NCBI RefSeq assembly: GCF_001886715.1
Contig: NZ_CP018082.1
Coordinates: 6,262,001 to 6,326,000 of the forward strand
Length of the DNA stretch: 64,000 nt
From: Nocardia mangyaensis
GTDB taxonomy: Bacteria > Actinomycetota > Actinomycetes > Mycobacteriales > Mycobacteriaceae
Direction: 5' to 3'
The notes under the pieces are model-generated. The model saw only the letters and a list, made by a program, of their open reading frames with translations, did not search any database and was not told the DNA's origin. This document shows positions 8,461-17,186 of this stretch, piece by piece. How positions within the stretch are numbered: position 1 is the stretch's first letter; the number at the start of each line of letters is the position of its first letter. The position numbers and the translations under genes are program-made.

Positions 8461-9723
8461 ATGTTGGATAAGCGATTTGTCCGCGAGAACCCCGACGCGG
8501 TGAAGGAAGCCGCCAGTTCGAAGGGAGTCGCTGTCGATGTCGACGCACTCCTCTCTCTCGATGAGTCCGGGCGTTCCCTCCAGCATGATCTAGACAACGC
8601 CCAGGCCCGGCGCAACTCGATCTCCAAAGAGTTCGGCAAGGCCGACGCTGCAGGCAAAGACCAGCTCAGGGCGGAGAGCACCAAACTCGGCGACGAGATC
8701 TCGAAGCTCAAGGCCGACCTAGAGGTGAATCTGGCCGATCAGCGCGAGATCCTCCTGCGTCTGCCACAGATCCCTTGGTCGGGTGCGCCTATCGGTGCCG
8801 ACGAATCAGCCAACACGGTCGTCCGGACTTGGGGCGCGCCACCTGAATTCGATTTCGAACCGCGTGATCATGTTGATCTGGCCGAGTCCCGGGGCTGGGT
8901 AGAGTTCGCGCGGGCGCGCAAGGTCGCTGGTGAGCGCGCCTATGCGCTGCGTGGTGATCTGATGCTGCTCGAGCGCGCGGTGCACTCCTACGCCCTGGAT
9001 CTGCTCGTGCGGCAGGACTTCGTCCCGATCAGTGTTCCGGCTCTTGTTCGTGAGCAGGCACTTGTCGGGACGGGGATGTTCCCAGGCCATCGCGCCGAAA
9101 CCTACGAGCTGCCAGCCGATGACACGTTCCTGGCTGGGACAGCGGAGGTGGCCTTGGTGGGCCTTCATTCCGACGAGATCCTCGAGTTGCGTGACCTTCC
9201 GTTGAAGTATGCGGGGATGTCGCCGTGCTTCCGCCGCGAAGCGGGTTCCGCGGGCCGCGACGTGCGAGGCCTGCTGCGGGTGCACCAGTTCGAGAAGGTC
9301 GAGCAGTTCGTGATCTGCGAGGCTGACCCCGAGGAATCGGCGCGCTGGCACGCAGCGCTGCTGGCGAGTGCCGAGACTGTTCTCCAGGAACTGGGGCTTG
9401 CTTATGAGGTCGTCGAGTGCGCGACCGGAGACATGGGTTTGGGCAAGGTCAGGATGAACGACATCAACACCTGGTTGCCGAGCCTTGGCCAATACCGCGA
9501 AACGCACTCGTGCTCGACTCTGGGGACCTGGCAGGGTCGCCGCGCGAATCTGCGCTACCGCGACGCCGAGGGCAAGGTGCAGTTCGCCGCCACGCTCAAC
9601 AACACCGCCGTGGCCACGCCGCGACTGCTGGCGGCACTGTTGGAGAACTTCCAGACCGCCGACGGCAAGATTGCGGTGCCGACGGTCCTTCAGCCCTACA
9701 TGGGTGGCAGGGAACTGATCTGA
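8461..9723 (+). CDS. serS: Seryl-tRNA synthetase, divergent (probably second) copy
   Basis: The 420-residue class II synthetase starts at ATG 8461 (MLDKRFVRENPDAVK). The longer open frame upstream does not resemble the family. An N-terminal coiled-coil tRNA arm (about residues 30-110) precedes the catalytic core. Visible marks are the serine pocket 'TAEVALVG', motif 2 'CFRREAGSAGRDVRGLLRVHQFEKVEQF', 'YRETHSCS' and motif 3 'NNTAVATPRLLAALLENFQ'. The core residues that bind ATP and serine appear kept. However, the usual LNGSG-L-A-x-R motif 3 reads LNNTAVATPR, and the SxCS-D-QARR loop reads STLGTWQGRR. That divergence, and the position facing a biosynthetic operon with which its last 28 nt overlap, suggest a dedicated copy (self-resistance or seryl-tRNA supply) rather than the housekeeping enzyme. 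The dedicated role is inference. Confidence 0.85.
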   Translation: MLDKRFVRENPDAVKEAASSKGVAVDVDALLSLDESGRSLQHDLDNAQARRNSISKEFGKADAAGKDQLRAESTKLGDEISKLKADLEVNLADQREILLRLPQIPWSGAPIGADESANTVVRTWGAPPEFDFEPRDHVDLAESRGWVEFARARKVAGERAYALRGDLMLLERAVHSYALDLLVRQDFVPISVPALVREQALVGTGMFPGHRAETYELPADDTFLAGTAEVALVGLHSDEILELRDLPLKYAGMSPCFRREAGSAGRDVRGLLRVHQFEKVEQFVICEADPEESARWHAALLASAETVLQELGLAYEVVECATGDMGLGKVRMNDINTWLPSLGQYRETHSCSTLGTWQGRRANLRYRDAEGKVQFAATLNNTAVATPRLLAALLENFQTADGKIAVPTVLQPYMGGRELI

Positions 9724-10862
9724 AAAATCTGCTCTAGCACCACGCCCACTTGCCCGGTTGCGAGGACGAGTTCGGCGATCGGAACGAACTCATTCGGTGA
9801 GTGGGCGTGGCGCAGGCTTCCGGGTCCGAATACGACAGCCGGAGTACCTGCGGGGCCGAAGAATCGGGCGTCTGAACCACCCAGAAACTGCTCGGTGGCG
9901 ACTTGCTGGCCGGTCTCCCGCTGTGCGTGCGCAAACGCGCGTGCCAGGTCGGTGTCGGTACCGATGAAATGGGAGTGACAGCCTCCTCCTTGGTAGGCAG
10001 CGACAGCAATGCGTACTTTGTCGCTGCTCAAGCTGGCTGCCGCCGTGCGGTAGAGCTCGGCGATGTGATCGCGATCTTGGCTGGGCAGCACCCTGATGTC
10101 GGCACGCAGGACGCATTCGCCAGCGACAGTGCCGGGGTGACCTGGGATCTGCATATAGCCGACGTTGACGCGGGGATGGCCCGGAAAGTCGGGGTCGGTC
10201 GGCAGTTTCGCCACTAGTTCGTCGAGGGCGTCGATGTAGCTGGTCGCGGCGCGGAATGCGTCCGCGCCTTGTAGGGGGGTGCCGGCATGGGTCGTCCGCC
10301 CGGTGATGGTGACTTCGGCCCACGCGAGCCCGAGTTGCGCCAGCGAGGGTCTGCATCCGGTCGGCTCGCCGACGATTGCGGCGTCGGCGGTGAGTAGGCC
10401 GTGCTCGGCCAGTAGCTGTGCACCCCAGACGCTCCCGTCTTCTTCGTCAGCGACGCACTGCACGATCAATGTGCCGGACCAGTCAGAGCGCGCGGCGAGA
10501 GTAGTTGCCGCGCAAAGGAACACCGCCATCGCGCCTTTGGTGTCGCAGGCGCCGACTCCGTAGAGGCGGTCTCCATCGATGGCGGCAGCGAAGGGATCTG
10601 TATTCCACAGGTTGGTGCCGCCGACTGCGGTGGCGGGTTTGGTGTCGGCGTGTGCTTGCAGGATGACGCGCGGGCCTGGCCCGCGGCAGAGTGTGGCGAT
10701 CAGGTTGGCCCGCAGTGGATCTTGTCCGATCCACTCGATGTCGAATCCGTGTGCGGTGAGCAGTTCTGCGACGTAGGCACCGAGGATGGCTTCGTTGCCG
10801 GGCGGGTTTTGGGTGTCGATGCCGATCAGCGCACTGCACACGGCGGTGACGTCGAGGTTCAC
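9696..10862 (-). CDS. M20 family metallohydrolase (ArgE/DapE-like)
   Basis: The protein has 388 residues. The di-zinc ligands are in place: HADTKP (His, catalytic Asp), YGVGACDTKGA (bridging Asp), 'VADEEDG' (general base Glu-Glu), 'VGEPTG' (Glu ligand) and 'HAHSPNE' (His). The dimerisation domain lies between, with 'GRTTHAGTPLQGADA' containing its conserved His. Family members remove acyl or aminoacyl groups from amino-acid-like substrates. It is last in the seven-gene leftward operon and starts with GTG in a 4-nt overlap with the 4Fe-4S gene. Its 3' end overlaps serS tail-to-tail. A role as deacylase or tailoring hydrolase in the pathway is likely but not provable here. Confidence 0.88.
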   Translation of the reverse strand: MNLDVTAVCSALIGIDTQNPPGNEAILGAYVAELLTAHGFDIEWIGQDPLRANLIATLCRGPGPRVILQAHADTKPATAVGGTNLWNTDPFAAAIDGDRLYGVGACDTKGAMAVFLCAATTLAARSDWSGTLIVQCVADEEDGSVWGAQLLAEHGLLTADAAIVGEPTGCRPSLAQLGLAWAEVTITGRTTHAGTPLQGADAFRAATSYIDALDELVAKLPTDPDFPGHPRVNVGYMQIPGHPGTVAGECVLRADIRVLPSQDRDHIAELYRTAAASLSSDKVRIAVAAYQGGGCHSHFIGTDTDLARAFAHAQRETGQQVATEQFLGGSDARFFGPAGTPAVVFGPGSLRHAHSPNEFVPIAELVLATGQVGVVLEQIFQISSLPPM

Positions 10863-11143
10863 GTGTTCTCCTGGTCGACGTGGGCATGGCGGTGTTCACG
10901 GCGCAGATCGGCGACGGGAACACCGGTCGGGCACACGCTGTGGCAGTCGCCGCATTCGAGGCATCGCGCCAGGTACGTGGCTGCAACAGGGTCGGGTGTT
11001 GATGTTGGGTTGGCCATGAGGTTTATACGGCCGCGGGGGGAATCGCCCTCGTCGTGGGTTTCGAGCCAGGTGGGGCAGCTCGGAAGGCAGAGTCCGCAGT
11101 TGGTGCACTGGGCGATCGTTTTCCACCAGGTGGCGTCGGTCAT
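10859..11143 (-). CDS. Short GlcF-like protein with two 4Fe-4S motifs
   Basis: This 94-residue protein has two ferredoxin-type motifs: CTNCGLCLPSCPTW and CLECGDCHSVCPTG. These correspond to the N-terminal electron-transfer domain of the glycolate oxidase iron-sulfur subunit GlcF. The two CCG domains that make GlcF about 400 residues are missing, and the reading frame ends cleanly with a coupled downstream gene, so this is a short form rather than an obvious truncation. ATG 11143 is chosen because it gives a 4-nt overlap (ATGA) with the upstream oxidase stop. It should take electrons from the fused flavoprotein. Confidence 0.85.
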   Translation of the reverse strand: MTDATWWKTIAQCTNCGLCLPSCPTWLETHDEGDSPRGRINLMANPTSTPDPVAATYLARCLECGDCHSVCPTGVPVADLRREHRHAHVDQENT

Positions 11144-13368
11144 GGTCTTCCACAGGGGGTGTGGAGCGCTTCGGAGAGGGCGCGGCCCATGGGTGTTGTT
11201 GTGGCGGTCGACGGCGCGGTCGTCCACAGACGGCGTTGCCCTATCGACAGGTACTGCGGAGTTGTCGAGTCGGTGCGCAGTGCGTGGTCTAGGTCGGCCC
11301 ACCGGTGGATGCGTCGGCCGGTGATGTCGGCGCCCGCGAAGGCGAACATGGGTGGGTCTGCCCAGATCGGTTCGGTTTTCGCCTGCATGGTCGGGGCGAG
11401 CTCGGACATTGTTGCCACCGCGCGTGCGACGGTGTGCCCGCGGACTTCCAATCGCCCGACGAGTTGGACCACGCCATCGGTGCCGACGAGGATCCCCAGG
11501 TGTGCGAACGGCAGCGCTGCAGCGCGTAGCCGGGTCAATACCGCTAACGCGTCGGTGACCGACCTCGTTGGCACGACGACGCTGCAGGCATCGGTGACAG
11601 CGGGTAAGAGTCGTAACCGCGCGCCGGTTAACCTCGCTCTGCCTCGGTTGCCGAAAGCCAATGCACGCAAGGGATATCCGGCAACGTCCTTGGTGACCGC
11701 GCCGCCGAAGAGTTCGCCGTCGAGTTCGGCGGCGATGATGAGGTCGCGGGCTCGGAAGGGGTGCGGTTCGCGGAGTCCTGGCCGCGCGGTGTCGATCGCG
11801 GCCAGGATCGGCTCGTCTGGACGGCCGCCGAGAGGTTCGTAGGTCAGCTCGTAAGGGCTGTTCGCCAGCAGTTTCTCCGCGTCGGCGAAAGTGGTGTGTG
11901 GCCCGATATCGAGGTAGGCGTCGATGCGGTGGACCTGTCCGGGGTGCAGCGGGAGCACATCGGTTACCGTCTGTGGGTGGTGGTCGTCGGGTGGGCGTGG
12001 TGGGAGTAGCTTTCCGGGGTTGGACAGCCCGCGCGGGTCGAACACCGCCTTGATCGTGTGCATCGCCTCGAGGGCTGCGGGGGTGTAGAACTCGGTCATC
12101 AGGTCCCGTTTTTCCGACCCGATGCCGTGTTCGCCCGACAGAGCCCCGCCCAAGGCTGCGCAGTCGCGCAGGATCCGGGTAGAGAACGCGGCGAGCACTT
12201 CGTCCATTCCGGGTCCGGGCGTGAAAAAGGGTGTGGGATGGACGTTTCCGTCTCCGGCGTGGAATGTGTTGAGGACCGGCAGCCCGAAGTGGTCGGCGGC
12301 CTCGGTGATCGCGTTCATGAGTTCGGGTAGTCGTGAGCGGGGTGCGGTGGCGTCGAACAGGTAGTAGCGAGGATGTCCACTGTCTGCGACCATCCGTCGA
12401 ACTTTGCCTTTGACGAGTTCGGCTCGGCGGCCAAGGTATTCGGCCGCTCGGAATTGGCTGTAGTCGCCGCCGGTGGCTTCGATGCAGGTCTGCAGGATTT
12501 GTAGTCCGGTGTCGACCTCCTCGGGTTGGCCTTGAAGGTGCACGAACAGCAAGGACGGGTCCGTGTGATCGGGGCGGCCGGGGATGTAGGCGCCGGTGAG
12601 CATGTCCATCGCCGAGGGCAGCATCCCGGCGTCGAATACGTTCATCACCGCGGCGACTGCGGCCTGCGGGTCGTCGAAGCGTGCGATCACCGCGTGCTGG
12701 CTCGGCGAAGCAGGCAGCAGTCGCAGTGTGACTGCTGCGACCACACCGAGGGTGGCTTCGGAGCCGACGACCAGCGCGACGAGATCGAGGTTGCCGTCAT
12801 AGACGTCGTGCTCGTCGAGGATCGCGACGCTGCCGTCGGGACCGATCAGTTCGACGCTGATGACGTGGTTGGCTGTCGATCCACCTCCGAGTGCGTGTGG
12901 GCCACCAGCGTTTTCGGCGATGTTGCCTCCGATCGTGCACACCTGATGCGAGGACGGATCGGGCACGTACCGCCAGCCCGCCGCTGCGGCGCGTTCGTGG
13001 ATGCGGGCCAGGGTGACGCCTGGTTCGCACCGAATCCACCCAACGTCGAAGTCCTCGTCGAGGATGCGGTTGAGGTCGCGTGTCAAGATCACCATCCCGC
13101 CGTTCGCGGGCAACGCCCCGCCGCTGTAACCGGTACCCGCTCCTCGTGGCACGAACGCCACGCCGTGCTGGTACGCGGCGGCGACGAGGGCGGCGAGCTG
13201 ATCGCGATTCGACGGGGCGGCAACGAGATCGGCGGATCCGACCTCCATGGATGCGTCGTATCCGTGGAGCAGGCGGTGTGTGGCGTCGGTTGCTACCCGG
13301 TCGGGGCCCACGATGGACACGGCGTGCTCGCGCAGTGCTGCAAGGGCGCTGCGATCGGCCCAGCTCAT
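11140..13368 (-). CDS. Fused GlcD-GlcE-type FAD-linked oxidase
   Basis: The protein has 742 residues and starts at ATG 13368 (MSWADRSALAALREH), overlapping the Gfo/Idh stop by 4 nt. The first 450 or so residues are a GlcD/D-lactate-dehydrogenase-type flavoprotein. They contain the PCMH FAD domain ('AFVPRGAGTGYSGGALP', 'IGGNIAENAGGPHALGGGS') and the cap with 'HAGDGNVHP' and 'GEHGIGSEKR'. After a Pro/His linker a second, shorter FAD-domain-like region follows ('LFGGAVTKDVAGYPLRALAFGNRG'), as in GlcE. Separate GlcD and GlcE proteins form 2-hydroxyacid (glycolate) oxidases with GlcF; here D and E are one chain and F is the next gene. The likely reaction is oxidation of a 2-hydroxy acid to the keto acid, with electrons leaving through the Fe-S protein. 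Confidence 0.88.
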   Translation of the reverse strand: MSWADRSALAALREHAVSIVGPDRVATDATHRLLHGYDASMEVGSADLVAAPSNRDQLAALVAAAYQHGVAFVPRGAGTGYSGGALPANGGMVILTRDLNRILDEDFDVGWIRCEPGVTLARIHERAAAAGWRYVPDPSSHQVCTIGGNIAENAGGPHALGGGSTANHVISVELIGPDGSVAILDEHDVYDGNLDLVALVVGSEATLGVVAAVTLRLLPASPSQHAVIARFDDPQAAVAAVMNVFDAGMLPSAMDMLTGAYIPGRPDHTDPSLLFVHLQGQPEEVDTGLQILQTCIEATGGDYSQFRAAEYLGRRAELVKGKVRRMVADSGHPRYYLFDATAPRSRLPELMNAITEAADHFGLPVLNTFHAGDGNVHPTPFFTPGPGMDEVLAAFSTRILRDCAALGGALSGEHGIGSEKRDLMTEFYTPAALEAMHTIKAVFDPRGLSNPGKLLPPRPPDDHHPQTVTDVLPLHPGQVHRIDAYLDIGPHTTFADAEKLLANSPYELTYEPLGGRPDEPILAAIDTARPGLREPHPFRARDLIIAAELDGELFGGAVTKDVAGYPLRALAFGNRGRARLTGARLRLLPAVTDACSVVVPTRSVTDALAVLTRLRAAALPFAHLGILVGTDGVVQLVGRLEVRGHTVARAVATMSELAPTMQAKTEPIWADPPMFAFAGADITGRRIHRWADLDHALRTDSTTPQYLSIGQRRLWTTAPSTATTTPMGRALSEALHTPCGRP

Positions 13369-14426
13369 GGCATGGCCTTGGTGAGGGTTTGTGGTTGGCC
13401 GCTGGACAGTGCGGTGATGGCGGCGTGGCAGGTTTCCATCACATCGAGGACCTGCGACAGCGGTACTCGGTCGCTGTCGCGTCCGTCGGCGACGCAGTCG
13501 GTGATGTGTTGCAGTTCGCTGACGAGGGCACCCTGGCGAGCACCGCCGTACCGGGGCCACAGCCACATTTCAGGCGCGCTGGCCTGCGCGGTGGTCCATG
13601 CGTGGATCACCGGTTCGCTGCGCAATGTCCATGTGCCCTCGGCTGCTTGGATCGTTGCGTCGAAGGTGAATCCGAACGGGCATGTGGACGCGAGGTGCCA
13701 CGAGTTCTGGATGACCGCCCGCAGTGGGCCCCATTCCAAGACGAGGTCGATGCAGTCGGGATGCTCGTGGCCCAGCAGGTGGGATCCGTAGGCACTGACT
13801 CGCTCTGGTGCGCGCCCGACAAGCCAGACGGCGATGTCGATGTCGTGCACGGCCGCGTTGAGCACGGGGTGTGTGCGCCCGTAGACCTGGTGCGCCACGC
13901 TCTGGAAGGTCCGCGCGAACGACAGATGTCGCAGCGTCGACCCGGCGACCATCTCTGACAACGCTATGTAGCGGGGGTCGAAACGCAGCACTTGTGCCAC
14001 GTAGAGGTGTCGGTCCCGGGCTCGGGCCAATTCGACAAGCTCGTGTGCGGCGGCGGGGTCGAGGGCGATCGGCTTCTCGACCACAACGTCGGCACCAGCT
14101 TCGAGTGCGGTGCGGATACACCACTCGTGCTCGGACTCGGTGGTTACCACGTCGACGAGGTCCACCCCTGCCGCGAGCATGTCCTGCAGTTTCTCGTAGC
14201 GGGCGACGCCAGCTGGGATCGGGCGGCGACCGCCACTTCCGGCGTCGCTGTGAAACGCTTCCTGCGGCGCATCACCGACATCGGCCATCGCGGCAGGATC
14301 ACGATCGCACACCGCGACCACGGTGGCGCCGCGTACCGACGACCACGCGTCGAGGTGGGTGCGGCCGAACCATCCCATCCCGACCACGCCGACACGCAAC
14401 GGTCGCGGGGCGTTGTTGTTGATCAT
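13365..14426 (-). CDS. Gfo/Idh/MocA family NAD(P)-dependent oxidoreductase
   Basis: The 353-residue protein has an N-terminal Rossmann fold (RVGVVGMGWFGRTH, with Asp-Arg at the end of strand 2, 'VAVCDRD') and the family's EKPIAL motif containing the catalytic Lys ('ADVVVEKPIALDP'). The C-terminal alpha/beta domain with 'NAAVHDIDIAVWL' carries the family HDID motif. Family members oxidise or reduce sugars, inositols and 2-keto or imino compounds. It is the fourth gene of the leftward operon, 27 nt after the nucleotidyltransferase-like gene, and is coupled to the oxidase. A sugar or hydroxy-acid step in the pathway is inferred. Confidence 0.88.
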   Translation of the reverse strand: MINNNAPRPLRVGVVGMGWFGRTHLDAWSSVRGATVVAVCDRDPAAMADVGDAPQEAFHSDAGSGGRRPIPAGVARYEKLQDMLAAGVDLVDVVTTESEHEWCIRTALEAGADVVVEKPIALDPAAAHELVELARARDRHLYVAQVLRFDPRYIALSEMVAGSTLRHLSFARTFQSVAHQVYGRTHPVLNAAVHDIDIAVWLVGRAPERVSAYGSHLLGHEHPDCIDLVLEWGPLRAVIQNSWHLASTCPFGFTFDATIQAAEGTWTLRSEPVIHAWTTAQASAPEMWLWPRYGGARQGALVSELQHITDCVADGRDSDRVPLSQVLDVMETCHAAITALSSGQPQTLTKAMP

Positions 14427-14453
14427 GGTGCCTCCGGAGGGTGCTCGGTAAGG

Positions 14454-15392
14454 TCAGACGAAGGCATCGACGCGGGTGAAGTCGTTGTCGGGCAGCAGTT
14501 CACGCGCAATCGGCAGATATTGTTCCCATGCCCATTGCCAGACTTGCTGGGCTTGCAACCATGCCTGCTCGGCCTCGCCGACGCTCAGGAGGTCCTGGTT
14601 GCGCAAATCTTTGAGGTCGGTGACGGTGTCGGCGACTGCGACGGCGTCCGGGCCGAAACGGTCGTTCAAGAACTCGCGGGCCGCGACTGCCCAATCGGCG
14701 AGCAGTTCCATGTGCATGCCTGCGCTGAGTTCGCTGTCGGTCAGCTTCAGGGCCAAAGCGTCCTTGATGGCTTCTTCGGCGTAGCGCGCCGACTCCTCGA
14801 CGAGTATCTGCGGCCGTTCGTACCAGGCCAGCGCCCAGGGCAGGTGATCTAGGATGTTGCGGTAGTGCGAGAGCGCTCGGTGCACGGTGCGCGCCCATTC
14901 ACCGGTCCGGCGAGGATGCGGTGCGAGGAGAAGTACATCGGCTGGGTCGCCGTTGAGCATGCGGAATGCCCTGCACCAGCCCGGTCCGATGGTCGGGGGC
15001 AGCCGATAGCGGTTGGTGTCATGGTCGCCCTCGAGGACTTTGGTGGTCAAGGAGACCAGCCGCTGCGCAGCCTCGGTGGTGGGGCGATGAGACACCGTGT
15101 ACGGGTGGCAGTCCACCAGCAACTCCCACCCTTGTTCGGCCAAGGCCTCGCGTTGGGTCTGCCAGCTTCGCGCCAGTTCCAGCCGCAACGCATTGCCACG
15201 ATCGCCGACGGCGATGAAGTAGAGGTTCAGGCTGGGGCGTTGGCGGTTCCAGTGTCCTGCGACGAAGGACCCGGTGACGAAACTGGCGCGCACCAGGTCT
15301 GGGTGGGTGCGGGCGAGTTGTTCTGCTGTGGTGCACAAGTCGGTGAGGACTTGCTCGGATTCCTGCTCGAGCTGGGTGTTGTCGAGATTCAT
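14454..15392 (-). CDS. Nucleotidyltransferase-like protein, probably lacking the catalytic carboxylates
   Basis: The protein has 312 residues. Near residues 39-57 it has 'VTGSFVAGHWNRQRPSLNLYFI', the shape of the minimal nucleotidyltransferase GSxxxG....SDxDxxV loop. The two metal-binding Asp positions read Asn (S-L-N-L), which suggests an inactive or altered fold. The rest is mainly helical ('LVEESARYAEEAIKDALALK', then a C-terminal WQWAWEQYLPIARELL), like the HEPN-type helical tails found beside such domains. It sits between the PhyH and Gfo/Idh genes with 27-28 nt gaps, so it belongs to the operon. Function unknown. Confidence 0.65.
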   Translation of the reverse strand: MNLDNTQLEQESEQVLTDLCTTAEQLARTHPDLVRASFVTGSFVAGHWNRQRPSLNLYFIAVGDRGNALRLELARSWQTQREALAEQGWELLVDCHPYTVSHRPTTEAAQRLVSLTTKVLEGDHDTNRYRLPPTIGPGWCRAFRMLNGDPADVLLLAPHPRRTGEWARTVHRALSHYRNILDHLPWALAWYERPQILVEESARYAEEAIKDALALKLTDSELSAGMHMELLADWAVAAREFLNDRFGPDAVAVADTVTDLKDLRNQDLLSVGEAEQAWLQAQQVWQWAWEQYLPIARELLPDNDFTRVDAFV

Positions 15393-15420
15393 GGTGTCCC
15401 CTTCGCTGAAATGGTGGTGT

Positions 15421-16323
15421 CTAGCCGTGCTGTGCGCGGGTGAGGTAGTAGGAGGGCGCTCGTGTGCGGCGGCGGGTGGTGATGTCGTCGAATTCGGGTA
15501 AGTCGGCCCATCCGGTCGCCGGGCTCGCTCCGATCAGCTCCGCCAATTGCGGTGCCATCGTCTTGATCTCGTCGGCGGTAAACACCCGCGCGTAATCCTC
15601 CTGCGGGCGCATGTACATCCGTGCGAACAGCGTCGAGATCGTCAGGCGCACACCGGGTTCGGTGCGTGGGTAGGCGCCGTGCCAGGTGTTGCCGTGGAAG
15701 ATGATCGCCGCGCCTGCCGGAGCGAGTACGGGGATGGCGTCCCGGGTTCCCTGCCCCTCGCGGGGTCGGTGGCAGAACCTGTGACTGCCCGGCACGATCG
15801 ACAAACACCCGTTGGCTTCGGTGTAGTCCGTGAGGCAGTAGTTGATGTTGGCGATCTGGGCATAGGGCGGAAGTGGATCGGGGACGTAGGCGGTGTCGGA
15901 GTGGATTCCCAGCGCGCACAGGCCGGGACCTTTCACGTATCCGGTGACGCTGCTGAGCTGGCGCTGTGCGCCGAGTAGGTAGGTGATCAGCAGCAGGGTG
16001 CGCGTGCCAAGCACCAGTTCCTGGAACGGTGCGCCTCCGCGCGACAACAGCAATGGAACCTCTTGTGTGCGGTCACGGTGGCAACCGCCGGACTCGGTGT
16101 CGACCGGCGCGTCGTCGGCTGCGGCGCAGGCGAGGAGTTGTTCGGTCAGCTCGGAGCGCAGGTCTGGTTCGAGTGCGTCGGGAATGACGGTGTAGCCCAA
16201 AGCTTCCAGTTCCAGCGCGTGGGAGAGTAAGCCGTGATCGGTGAGCTGTTGGTGCATCTCTGCCACGCCGGCGGTGATGAACGGATAGTGCGCTCCCCCT
16301 GGTGATGACGTGGCATCAGACAC
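15421..16323 (-). CDS. Phytanoyl-CoA dioxygenase (PhyH) family Fe(II)/2-oxoglutarate oxygenase
   Basis: The 300-residue protein starts at GTG 16323 with a strong GGAGG site six nt upstream; an in-frame ATG further out lacks a ribosome site. The iron triad is visible: HSD in 'LGIHSDTAYVPD' and the distal His in 'FHGNTWHGAYPRTEPGVRLTIS', whose Arg should bind 2-oxoglutarate. 'EANGCLSIVPGSHRF' is the typical PhyH strand. Such enzymes hydroxylate or halogenate small molecules in secondary metabolism. Its first 8 nt overlap the restored end of the glycosyltransferase gene. Substrate unknown. Confidence 0.88.
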   Translation of the reverse strand: MSDATSSPGGAHYPFITAGVAEMHQQLTDHGLLSHALELEALGYTVIPDALEPDLRSELTEQLLACAAADDAPVDTESGGCHRDRTQEVPLLLSRGGAPFQELVLGTRTLLLITYLLGAQRQLSSVTGYVKGPGLCALGIHSDTAYVPDPLPPYAQIANINYCLTDYTEANGCLSIVPGSHRFCHRPREGQGTRDAIPVLAPAGAAIIFHGNTWHGAYPRTEPGVRLTISTLFARMYMRPQEDYARVFTADEIKTMAPQLAELIGASPATGWADLPEFDDITTRRRTRAPSYYLTRAQHG

Positions 16324-17186
16324 TTTGAGCCTCCGGTGTCGAGGAGTTCGGCCGGTCCGGTATCCATGCGCCATCGCCCCACGCGTTGCGGTTGGTCGCT
16401 GCGGCGCGCAGCGCCAGGTCTTGCGCGCGCATCAGCGCCCCGACGGCGCTGGCGCCACCACAGCGCCGCCGGTGCCAAGTCAGGGCGTTGTCCAGCGCCG
16501 CAGCTTCGACTGGGCGAAGCTGTCGCAGCCGATTCCATCCCGCGCGTGCGTAGCTTCTGGCCCCGCCACTGCGCGTAGCTCGTTGGCGATGCCACCTGCA
16601 CCTGTGCGTCGGCGACGTAGTCGATGCGAGCCCCGTGATCGTGGGCAGACAGGCCCACTGAGACGTCGTCGAGCACCGGTATCAGCGGGTTCTCGGCAGG
16701 GAATATGTTGCGGCGCAGACCGTACATTGCTCCTGGCAGCGCCCACCGCAGCTCGGGGTGCGCGCTGCGGCAGGCGTGCCACGTGTCGAAAGTGATCTCG
16801 GACCACCGATGCAGTAACGCCGGATCGCCCGGCCTCGGCGGGGACAGAATCAGGTGGCCTGCTGCGACGTCTGCGCCGTCGTCCAGGGCCGAAACCAGAT
16901 ATCCGAACGCAGACGGGGCAACTAGGACGTCGGCGTCGAGGAATACCAGATAGTCGCTGTGGGACGCCCTCACGCCACGGCGCAGGGCAGTGTATTTGCC
17001 CGCAACCGCAACAGTCGCCCATCGGATTCTGCCCGGCGGCAGCGCGAGTCCGGTGAAGTCAGATCCCTCGGGGACGACAACGACCAATTCTGCGTTGACG
17101 CATTCTGCGGCGGCGATGGTGTGCGGCAAAGTGATCGGCAAGGTCGATTCCTCACCTCGCGCGGGCACGACGACGGTCACGGTCAT
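16316..17186 (-). pseudogene. GT2 glycosyltransferase with a one-base frameshift near its 3' end
   Basis: The ATG at 17186 (MTVTVVVPARGEESTLP) opens a GT-A family 2 domain, with 'LVFLDADVLVAPSAFGYLV' (DxD at the end of the nucleotide-binding domain) and 'PLIPVLDDVSVGLSAHDHG' (the acceptor-side ED/DD region). At about 16539 the frame is lost. The annotated-looking frame runs on as Arg/Ser-rich nonsense into the PhyH gene. Reading one base fewer in a GGG run (CCC 16539-16541 on the plus strand) gives a sensible continuation (WNRLRQLRPVEAAALDNA ... WGDGAWIPDRP). That continuation ends with TGA at 16316, 8 nt inside the PhyH start, as expected for this tightly packed operon. The restored protein would have 289 residues. 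Whether this is a real mutation or a sequencing error cannot be told. Confidence 0.75.

Noticed and set aside
16146..16315. Continuation of the GT2 reading frame into the PhyH gene
   Set aside because: The PhyH frame has a complete family match there. The continuation is Arg/Ser/Thr-rich and is explained by the one-base frameshift.
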